A stretch of DNA of 18,936 bases. It comes from Eubacteriales bacterium. Lineage in GTDB: Bacteria; Bacillota_A; Clostridia; Christensenellales; Aristaeellaceae. The position numbers were made by a program, and so were the translations under genes. Positions 8,075 through 14,600 of this stretch are shown one piece after another. Each line of letters opens with the position of its first letter. Position 1 is the stretch's first letter. A model generated the notes under the pieces. It was given only the letters and a program-made list of their open reading frames with translations. It had not been told where the DNA came from and did no database searches. The stretch spans positions 1 through 18,936 of the forward strand of contig JARKQO010000039.1 in assembly GCA_029974855.1 (NCBI GenBank), read 5' to 3'.

Positions 8075-8119
8075 TGGATGGCGGTCCATCCACATCTATG
8101 GCAACGGGAATGGCCCGTT
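8075..8119 (-). other. Two small hairpins between permease and binding-protein genes
   Basis: The 86-nt gap before the binding-protein gene holds two inverted repeats. One is TGGATGG/CCATCCA (8075-8081 with 8086-8092, 4-nt loop, extendable by wobble pairs). The other is AACGGG/CCCGTT (8103-8108 with 8114-8119, 5-nt loop), which reaches the permease stop codon. Neither is followed by a T-run. With the large hairpin at 6321-6356 they bracket the binding-protein gene. Such bracketing often accompanies higher mRNA levels for a binding protein than for its permeases. The functional role is inferred. Confidence 0.45.
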
Positions 8120-9027
8120 TAGCCCTTCACGGCGCCGATCATCACGCCTTTCACAAAGTACTTCTGCACGAAGGGGTACACCATCAAAATGGGAATGGTG
8201 GCGAACATGATGGCGGCGGCCTGGAGCACCTCCGGCGTACTGGTGACCGCCGCGGACTCCGACAGGCTCACCGCGTCGGTGCCGGAGCTCAGCACCATGT
8301 TGGACAGCAGGTATTGCAGCGGCTGCAAGGCCTTGGTGGTGATGTAGTATTTGGCGTCGGCATATGCGTTCCAGCGGCCCACCGCGTAATACAGGGACAG
8401 GGTCGCCAGGATGGGCTTTGCCAAGGGCAGCACGATGTTCCACAACACCTGAAAATGGGTGGCCCCGTCCAGCTCCGCAGCCTCGTAGAGGCTGTCGGGG
8501 ATGGTGGCCTGCAAAAAGCTTTTCATGATCAGAAAGTTATAGGGGGAAAAGCACAGGGGCAGCACCAGCACCCACATGGTGTTGGTGAGCTTCAAATTTT
8601 TCAGCAGCAGATATTCGGGAATCAGCCCAGCGCTGAAATACAGGGTGAACATGATGATGAGGGAGAAGAAGCCCCGGCCCTTCAGGCCCTTCCGGGACAG
8701 GGGGTAGGCCGCGCAGATGGTGATGACCATGCCGATGGCGGTGAACAGCACCGTCACCAGCACCGTATACCCCAGGGAATGGGTCAGCTGCCCGTCCCTG
8801 AAGATGGAGTGGTACGCGTGCACGTTCGCCCCCTTGGGCCACAAGTAGACCTCCTTGGCCATCACCGCCGTGTTGGAGGACACGCTCTTTGCCATGACGT
8901 GGATGAAGGGCAAAATACAGGTAAGGGACAGCAGCAAAATCACAAAGGCGATCAGGAAGTCGGAAACCCGTATGCGGTTTACGCCGTGGAAAGCGCGGGT
9001 TTTCCCGGGCTTTGGCGACGTGAGCAT
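8119..9027 (-). CDS. ABC sugar transporter permease, LplC/YtcP type
   Basis: This is the second membrane subunit of a carbohydrate ABC importer. The 302-residue protein has six hydrophobic stretches, beginning with FLIAFVILLLSLTCILPF near residue 24, then TVLVTVLFTAIGMVITIC and FFSLIIMFTLYFSAGLI. A cytoplasmic coupling loop, EAAELDGATHFQVLWNIVLP, is the EAA motif that docks to the ATPase. The last membrane span lies near IMFATIPILMVYPFV, followed by the typical YFVKGVMIGAVKG end. ATG 9027 has AGGAGG 8 nt upstream. An ATG at 9034 is in another frame. The gene follows the first permease by 18 nt and precedes the binding protein by 86 nt. Its closest known context analogue is YtcP of Bacillus subtilis, in the rhamnogalacturonan cluster. 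The sugar cannot be read from the permease itself. Confidence 0.94.
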   Translation of the reverse strand: MLTSPKPGKTRAFHGVNRIRVSDFLIAFVILLLSLTCILPFIHVMAKSVSSNTAVMAKEVYLWPKGANVHAYHSIFRDGQLTHSLGYTVLVTVLFTAIGMVITICAAYPLSRKGLKGRGFFSLIIMFTLYFSAGLIPEYLLLKNLKLTNTMWVLVLPLCFSPYNFLIMKSFLQATIPDSLYEAAELDGATHFQVLWNIVLPLAKPILATLSLYYAVGRWNAYADAKYYITTKALQPLQYLLSNMVLSSGTDAVSLSESAAVTSTPEVLQAAAIMFATIPILMVYPFVQKYFVKGVMIGAVKG

Positions 9028-9045
9028 GGGGCATGCCTCCTTTCG

Positions 9046-10002
9046 TTACAGCAATCCGTCCTCGCCCAGCCTTTTAGCCGCCCGGTCCGCGGCCAGCACC
9101 AACAAGACCCCCACAACGGACTGGAACAGGCCCACCGTGGTGGCGCGGCTGAAGTTGCCCCCTGCCAGCCCCTTTTCGTAGATGTAGATGGCCAGCTGGT
9201 ACTGAAAATCCTTCACCTGGACATTGCCCAAAGCGTCCAGGCGCTCGAAGTTGGAACCCATCAGACGGCCCAGGTTCATGATCAGCAAGGTGACCATGGT
9301 GGGACGGATGCCCGGCAGGGTCACGTGCCAGATGCGGCGCAGCCGGTTCGCCCCGTCGATGGTGGCGGCCTCATACAGCTGAATGTCGATGCCGGTGATG
9401 GCTGCCAAATACAGGATGGAGCCCCAGCCCATGTTCTGCCATACGCCAATCAGCAGATAGGTGACAGCCCAGTTCCACTTTTCCGACAGGAAGGGGATGC
9501 CCCGGTGAATCACGCCCATGTTTTTCAGCATGATGTTGATGAGCCCGGTTTCCGGCTTGAACAGGTTCAGGGCCACGCTGGCGATGATAACCCAGGACAG
9601 GAAATGAGGCAGGTACAGGATGGTTTGGGAGACCCTCTTGAAGCGGTGAAACCGAAGCTCGTTGAGCATAATCGCCAGGAGCACCGGGATGGGGAAGCCC
9701 ACCAGCAAATCCAGGGCGTTAAAAATCAGCGAATTTTTCAGCGCCCGGTGAAAATCCCGGTCCCCCAAAATCTTCTCGAAGATTTCAAGGCCCACCCACT
9801 CGCTGCCCGCGTAGCCCCTGGCAGGCTTGTAGTTCATGAACGCCATGCGCAGGCCCGGATAGGCCGCGTACTTGAAGATGATCACAAAGGCGATGGGTAG
9901 GGCCAGCAGCAGGTACAAGCGCCAGTTCCGCGCGGCATGCTTGCGCGCCGAAGCCCAGAACCGGAGGGCTGAGGCACTGAACTGCCGGGTCTTGATTTCC
10001 AT
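9046..10002 (-). CDS. ABC sugar transporter permease, LplB/YteP type
   Basis: First membrane subunit of the importer and first gene of the minus-strand catabolic operon. The 318-residue protein has a positively charged start, then six membrane spans: around WRLYLLLALPIAFVIIF, LDLLVGFPIPVLLAIML, ILYLPHFLSWVIIASVAL, AVTYLLIGVWQNMGWGS, the segment after the EAA loop, and SVVGVLLVLAADRAA at the end. The EAA loop reads EAATIDGANRLRRIWHVTLP. FMNYKPARGYAGSEWVGLENF-like spacing after the first span is typical of LplB/YteP proteins. ATG 10002 is chosen because AGGAGG lies 6 nt upstream. An upstream in-frame GTG at 10074 would add 24 residues but has no ribosome binding site. The leader from the predicted TATAAT at 10099-10104 to the start is about 90 nt. 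No ATP-binding subunit is encoded in the window. Confidence 0.93.
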   Translation of the reverse strand: MEIKTRQFSASALRFWASARKHAARNWRLYLLLALPIAFVIIFKYAAYPGLRMAFMNYKPARGYAGSEWVGLEIFEKILGDRDFHRALKNSLIFNALDLLVGFPIPVLLAIMLNELRFHRFKRVSQTILYLPHFLSWVIIASVALNLFKPETGLINIMLKNMGVIHRGIPFLSEKWNWAVTYLLIGVWQNMGWGSILYLAAITGIDIQLYEAATIDGANRLRRIWHVTLPGIRPTMVTLLIMNLGRLMGSNFERLDALGNVQVKDFQYQLAIYIYEKGLAGGNFSRATTVGLFQSVVGVLLVLAADRAAKRLGEDGLL

Positions 10003-10098
10003 TCTCGTCCTCCTGGGTGAAACCTCCCGCGCCATCGCAGGGGATTCGTTGGCAAAGCGTTGTGGTTTTTTCACATTTTCTCTTGTTACTTCATGTAC

Positions 10099-10104
10099 AT
10101 TATA
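10099..10104 (-). promoter_or_regulatory. -10 box for the transporter/rhamnose operon
   Basis: The minus strand has a perfect TATAAT here, about 97 nt before ATG 10002. No recognisable -35 occurs at 16-18 nt upstream (the sequence there is A-rich). A consensus -10 without a -35 is what an activator-dependent promoter often looks like, and the divergent AraC-type gene is the obvious candidate activator. The sequence shows the box; the regulation is inferred. Confidence 0.5.
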
Positions 10105-10257
10105 GGCAAATCAAGATTCCCATTTCTATTCTTTTTCAATTGCAAACTGCCCACTTTCGATCATTCATCACGCAAAATGGGCGCTGGTGACAGCGGCCCC
10201 TATTTCGGACGTCTGATCAAGACATCATAGAACGCCTTTCATTTTTCGCGCCTTGCC

Positions 10258-10286
10258 TTGTGCTCTGGGTTTCCTTCTGCTATACT
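10258..10286 (+). promoter_or_regulatory. Sigma70/sigmaA-like promoter for the AraC regulator and rhaM
   Basis: TTGTGC at 10258-10263 and TATACT at 10281-10286 are separated by exactly 17 nt. The -10 matches consensus at 5 of 6 positions; the -35 only at 3 of 6, but including the key TTG. The predicted transcript would begin near 10293, leaving a short leader before the TTG start at 10319. No other credible promoter precedes the gene. Confidence 0.5.
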
Positions 10287-10318
10287 ATGGCACAGAAGCC
10301 TCTGGGTGGTGATTGTTT

Positions 10319-11314
10319 TTGAGAAAATCCAACCGCACCATTGTGGAATACCGGGTGTACGACCTGCCCCTGGAACTGCCCCTGATGCTGCTGCACGGGG
10401 ACCAATGGCGCATCTCCGATGAGCTCAGCGGCCGCCTCCACTTTCACAACTGCCTGGAGATCGGCTTTTGCCGCACGGACAGCGGGGTGCTGCAATTTGA
10501 GGAGGAAACCATTCCCTTCCGCGCCGGGGACGTCACCGTCATTCCCCGCCATATCCCCCACACCACCTGCTCCCAAAAGGGGACCCGCAGCCAGTGGTCC
10601 TACCTGTTTATGGACCTCACCGCCTTGCTCAGCGGCGAGCTGCCCTACAAAAGCCCGTCTGAGGACAGGCTGCGGGACATCACCCCCAGGGCCTTCCTGT
10701 TCAGCCGGGCCCAGCACCCCCGCATCCACTTTCTGGCAAACTGCCTATTGGAGGAATGCGTAGCCCAGCGGAAGGACTGGGTGACGGTGATGAAAAGCTA
10801 CGCCCTGGCCCTCCATTACGAACTGCTGCGCATGGTGGAGGACCAGGAGCGCCAACGCCTTCCCCAGGATGTGAAATCCTTCGTGCTGCGCCCCGTGCTG
10901 GAGCACATCCGCTCCCACTATATGGAGCCCACCTCCGTAAAAGCCCTGGCGCACATCTGCCACATCAGCGAAACCCATTTCCGGCGCTTATTCCTGTCCA
11001 TCATGGGCACCTCTCCCCTGAGCTTTGTGAACGCCACCCGGATCAGCCAGGCCTGCGTGCTGCTGAACACCACGCAGCTTTCCATTCTCGCCATTGCCGA
11101 GGCGGTGGGCATCCCCTCCCTGTCCAGCTTCAACCGCAATTTCCAGCAGGTGATGGGGGTGAGCCCCCGGCAGGACCGCAACGCCCCCTCCCCGCTGAGC
11201 CATACCCCCAGGCAAAAATACGTCCTGACCTACAAGGGCTGGCTGGCCGCCGAGGACCGGCCCGCCCACGTTTCCTCCGCCCAGCCGGAGGCGGCGGCGC
11301 AGCCGTCCCCCTAA
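10319..11314 (+). CDS. AraC-family transcriptional regulator
   Basis: Probable sugar-responsive activator of the divergent transporter/rhamnose operon. The 331-residue protein has an N-terminal cupin sensor (about 25-95) with LHFHNCLEIGF, FRAGDVTVIPRHIPH and SYLFMDL. A helical linker follows. The C-terminal AraC DNA-binding domain (about 190-285) has two helix-turn-helices: SVKALAHICHISETHFRRLF, then SILAIAEAVGIPSLSSFNRNF with the usual VMGVSPRQ end. A Pro/Ala-rich tail of about 45 residues beyond that is unusual. The start must be non-ATG: an in-frame TGA at 10310-10312 closes the frame upstream and the first ATG (10382) would remove part of the sensor. TTG 10319 is favoured over TTG 10313, as GGTGG lies 9 nt before it. 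The effector is unknown; position suggests rhamnose or an imported oligosaccharide. Confidence 0.9.
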   Translation: MRKSNRTIVEYRVYDLPLELPLMLLHGDQWRISDELSGRLHFHNCLEIGFCRTDSGVLQFEEETIPFRAGDVTVIPRHIPHTTCSQKGTRSQWSYLFMDLTALLSGELPYKSPSEDRLRDITPRAFLFSRAQHPRIHFLANCLLEECVAQRKDWVTVMKSYALALHYELLRMVEDQERQRLPQDVKSFVLRPVLEHIRSHYMEPTSVKALAHICHISETHFRRLFLSIMGTSPLSFVNATRISQACVLLNTTQLSILAIAEAVGIPSLSSFNRNFQQVMGVSPRQDRNAPSPLSHTPRQKYVLTYKGWLAAEDRPAHVSSAQPEAAAQPSP

Positions 11315-11343
11315 GGGGAATAACAAGCATAGGAGGCATGTCC

Positions 11344-11661
11344 ATGGAACGGGTTGCATGGAAGGGTAAAATCAAGCCCGGGCAAAAGGCGGAATACATC
11401 CGCCGCCACGACGGGATATGGCCGGAAATGGCGCGGGTGTTAAAGGACGCGGGCATCCGCAACTACACCATATTTGCCAATGGCGACGAGCTGTTTGGCT
11501 ATTATGAATGCGAAAAAGGCCTTGCCTACGCCCAGCGGGCCCAGGCGGCCAGCCCCGTGGTGGACCGCTGGAACGCCTATATGAAGGATGTGCTGGAGCT
11601 GGAAATGGACCCGGAAACCGGAGCCCAGCCCGCCCTGGAGGCCGTGTTCAGGCTGGACTGA
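11344..11661 (+). CDS. rhaM: L-rhamnose mutarotase
   Basis: RhaM interconverts the alpha and beta anomers of L-rhamnose in the cytoplasm, supplying the form used by rhamnose isomerase. The 105-residue protein is the family size (E. coli 104) and collinear with it. KPGQKAEYIRRHDGIWPEM contains Tyr18 and His22, at the same numbers as the catalytic Tyr18 and His22 of E. coli RhaM. NYTIFANGDELFGYYE and RWNAYMKDVLE follow, then the LEAVFRLD end. AGGAGG at 11331-11336 is 7 nt from ATG 11344 but only 1 nt from ATG 11338, so 11344 is chosen, and the residue numbering agrees. It follows the regulator by 29 nt and is likely cotranscribed with it, on the opposite strand from rhaBAD. It faces purL, 34 nt away, tail to tail. 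Confidence 0.94.
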   Translation: MERVAWKGKIKPGQKAEYIRRHDGIWPEMARVLKDAGIRNYTIFANGDELFGYYECEKGLAYAQRAQAASPVVDRWNAYMKDVLELEMDPETGAQPALEAVFRLD

Positions 11662-11680
11662 AAAGCGCCGCTCCCGCGCT
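11661..11680 (-). terminator. Weak candidate terminator behind purL
   Basis: The 34-nt gap between the convergent rhaM and purL ends contains AGCGC/GCGCT (11664-11668 with 11676-11680, 7-nt loop). On the minus strand the hairpin is followed by TTTT, as in a minimal Rho-independent terminator for the purine operon. The stem is only 5 bp and the T-run only four bases, one of which is in the stem, so efficiency is doubtful. On the plus strand no T-run follows, so it does not serve rhaM. Confidence 0.35.
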
Positions 11681-11695
11681 GTTCCCATGGAAAAA

Positions 11696-14600
11696 CTAGC
11701 TGAAATAGGCCACGCCCCCCTCAAAGAGGGGCTGGAATGTATTGCCTTGGACGTTCTTGTACAAATCCTTTCCCGCCCGCTCGCTGTGGCCCATCTTGCC
11801 CAAAATATGGCCGTCCGGGCTGGTGATGGCCTCGATGGCCAAAGCGGAGCCGTTGGGGTTATACAGCGGGTCCATGGTGGGGTTCCCCTGGCCGTCCACG
11901 TACTGGGCGGCGATCTGCCCCCCGGTGATGAGGCGCTCCAGCACCTCTTGGGATGCCACGAAGCGGCCTTCCCCGTGAGAGATGGCGATGGTATGCTGTT
12001 GGCCCAAGGTACAGCGCTGGAGCCAAGGGCTCAGGGTGGAGGAAATCCGGGTGGTGACCAGCATGCTCTGGTGCCGCCCCAGGGTGTTAAAGGTGAGGGT
12101 GGGCCAGTCCGCCTGAGCCGGGGCGATCTCCCCAAAGGGCAGAAGCCCCAGCTTCACCAAGGCCTGAAAGCCGTTGCAGATGCCCAAAACCAGCCCGTCC
12201 CGGTGCCGCAGCAGCTCCCGGACCCCCTCCTCCATGGCGGGGTTGCGGAAGAAGGCGGCGATGAGCTTGGCGGAGCCGTCGGGCTCATCTCCCCCGGAGA
12301 AGCCGCCGGGGAACACGATCATCTGGCTTTGGGCCAACAGCTTTCGCGCCTCTTGGAGGCTCTGGGCGATATCCGAGGGGGTCTGGTTGCGGATCAGCAG
12401 AATCCGGGGCCGGGCCCCGGCCCGCTCCAGGGCCCTGGCGGTGTCGGTTTCGCAGTTGGTGCCGGGGAAGGCGGGGATCAAGGCCATGGGCCGGGCCTTG
12501 CGGCAGGCGGGCCTGGGGCGCTGCGCGGCCCCCTGGCCCGCAAAGCGGAGGACAGGTATTTGCGGACTCTGGGCCTCGCCAGGAGTCCGGTAGGGGAATA
12601 CGGAGGCCAGCTTGTTTTCGTACCGCTCCTGGAGAGGCCACAGAGGAATCCGCTGCCCGGCCACTACCAGCCCATAGCTGTCAATGGTTCTCCCCAGGGT
12701 TATCCCCAGGGTTATCCCCAGGGCCTCTCCGCCTCCCGCGTCCTCCCAGCCCGGGGCCATTTCCAGAACCAGGCCGCCGAAATGGTGGGCGAACAGATCC
12801 CCCTCATAGGAGATTTCCACGCCGATGCGATTGCCCATAGCCATGTTCAGCAAAGCCTCCGCCAATCCCCCCAGCCCCAGGGCCCAGGCGGAAAGGATTT
12901 TCTGCTCCCCTATCAGCCGGTAGGCCAGAGCCCAGCTGTCTTTCAGGGCCCGGGAATCGTGGGGGTTCACCGCCAGCAGCCGCAGGGCATGGCCGGGCCC
13001 CTTAAACTCCGGGGAGATCACCCGGCTGGCCTGGCCGGGGGCCACGGCGAAGCTGACCAAGGTGGGGGGCACCGTGAGGGCTTCAAAGGTGCCGCTCATG
13101 CTGTCCTTGCCGCCGATGGCCGCCACGCCGAAGTCCAGCTGCGCGTCCAAAGCGCCCAGCAAAGCCGCCAGAGGCTTGCCCCAGGTATCGGGATCGCCGG
13201 TCATCCGCTCAAAGTACTCCTGAAGGGTCAAATAGGCTCCGGCGGTCTCAAAGCCCGTGGCGGCCAGCTTTGCCAGGCTTTCCACCACCGCCAGGTAGGC
13301 CCCCTCGTAGGGGTCCAGGCTGCTGAGATGGGGGTGGAAGCCGTAGCTCATGCCGCTGACGGTGTCCGTCTCTCCCCCCGGTACCGGCAGCTTTGCCACC
13401 ATGCACTGGATGGGGGTAAGCTGATACTTTCCCCCCAAAGGCATCAGCACCGTTCCCCCGCCGATGGTGCTGTCAAAGCGGCCGGTGAGGCCCTTTTGCC
13501 CGCAGATATTCAGGTGGAAGGCCATGGCCTCCAGCCGGGAGGGCAGATCGGGCTGAGCCAGCCAGGGCAACAGAGAATCCTCGTGGTTGAAAGGGGTGGC
13601 ACCCTTGATCACCGCCTCCGCCTTCCGCTTCGCCCCGTTGCTGCTGACAAACTCCCGGGACAAATCCACCAGCGTCCGCCCCCGCCAGCGCATCACCAGG
13701 CGGGGCTGCTCCATCACCCAGGCCACGGGGGTGGCCTCCAGGTTCTCCCCCTGGGCCAGAGCGATAAACGCCTCCACATCCTGGGGGGCCACCACCACGG
13801 CCATGCGCTCCTGGCTCTCGGAGATGGCCAGCTCCGTGCCGTCCAGGCCCTCGTATTTCTTGGGCACCCGGTCCAAATCAATGATCAGGCCGTCGGCCAG
13901 CTCGCCGATGGCCACGCTGACGCCCCCGGCGCCGAAATCGTTGCAGCGCTTGATGAGCCTTGTGACCCGGCCATCCCGGAACAGGCGCTGGATCTTCCGC
14001 TCCACCACCGGGTTGCCCTTTTGCACCTGGGCCCCGCAGCTAAGGGCGCTGTCCTGGCTATGGCTCTTGCTGCTGCCGGTGGCCCCGCCGCAGCCGTCCC
14101 GGCCCGTGCGGCCCCCCAGCAAGATCACCGCGTCCCCGGGGGTCGGCTCCTCCCGGCGCACATGGGCCGCCGGGGCCGCCCCCAGCACCGCCCCCAGCTC
14201 CAGGCGCTTGGCGGCGTAGCCCGGATGGTAGATTTCCTTCACCAGCCCCGTAGCCAGGCCCACCTGGTTGCCATAGGCGCTGTACCCGGCTGCGGCGGTG
14301 GTGGTGAGCTTGCGCTGGGGCAGCTTGCCGGGCAAGGTGTTCCGCAAATCCCCGGTGGGGTCCGCGGCCCCGGTGATCCGCATGGCCTGGTACACATAGG
14401 CCCGGCCCGACAGCGGGTCCCGGATGGCTCCCCCCAGGCAGGTGGCCGCGCCGCCAAAGGGCTCAATCTCCGTGGGGTGGTTGTGGGTCTCGTTCTTGAA
14501 CATCAGCAGCCAGGGCTCGGTTTTGCCGTCCACGTCCACGTCGATCCGGATGGAGCAGGCGTTGATCTCCTGGCTCTCGTCCAGATTTTTCAGCAGCCCC

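Larger units (their letters stand above)
10003..10318. promoter_or_regulatory. Divergent control region between transporter operon and AraC/rhaM
   Basis: This 316-bp stretch holds no plausible gene and is clearly richer in A and T than its flanks. It contains divergent promoters, described separately. Possible operator elements are an inverted repeat with 8 of 9 matching positions (10149-10157 with 10174-10182) and two copies of a GATCA-(2 or 3 nt)-CATCA element at 10159-10170 and 10215-10227. They lie upstream of the transporter-side -10, where an AraC-type activator would be expected. These repeats were found by eye and are short, so operator function is tentative. Confidence 0.6.

Noticed and set aside
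6221..9900. Two plus-strand frames of about 610 codons each (6221-8059 and 8074-9900)
   Set aside because: They are in-register antisense shadows of the binding-protein and permease genes, with His/Gly/Gln/Val-rich nonsense composition and no start signals. The sense strand carries clear families.
11267..11318. Small GC stems at the end of the AraC gene (CCTCCG/CGGAGG and CCCC/GGGG) as a terminator before rhaM
   Set aside because: They lie in or at the end of coding sequence, have no T-run and precede a gene with its own good ribosome binding site only 29 nt away.
10756..11343. A long in-frame N-terminal extension of the RhaM frame inside the AraC gene
   Set aside because: The extension has no homology-like motifs, overlaps the regulator in another frame, and AGGAGG plus RhaM residue numbering place the start at 11344.
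12700..12720. Two TTATCCCCA words resembling DnaA boxes
   Set aside because: They differ from TTATCCACA at a key position, are produced by the 12-bp coding repeat, and lie within purL with no AT-rich unwinding element or dnaA/dnaN nearby.
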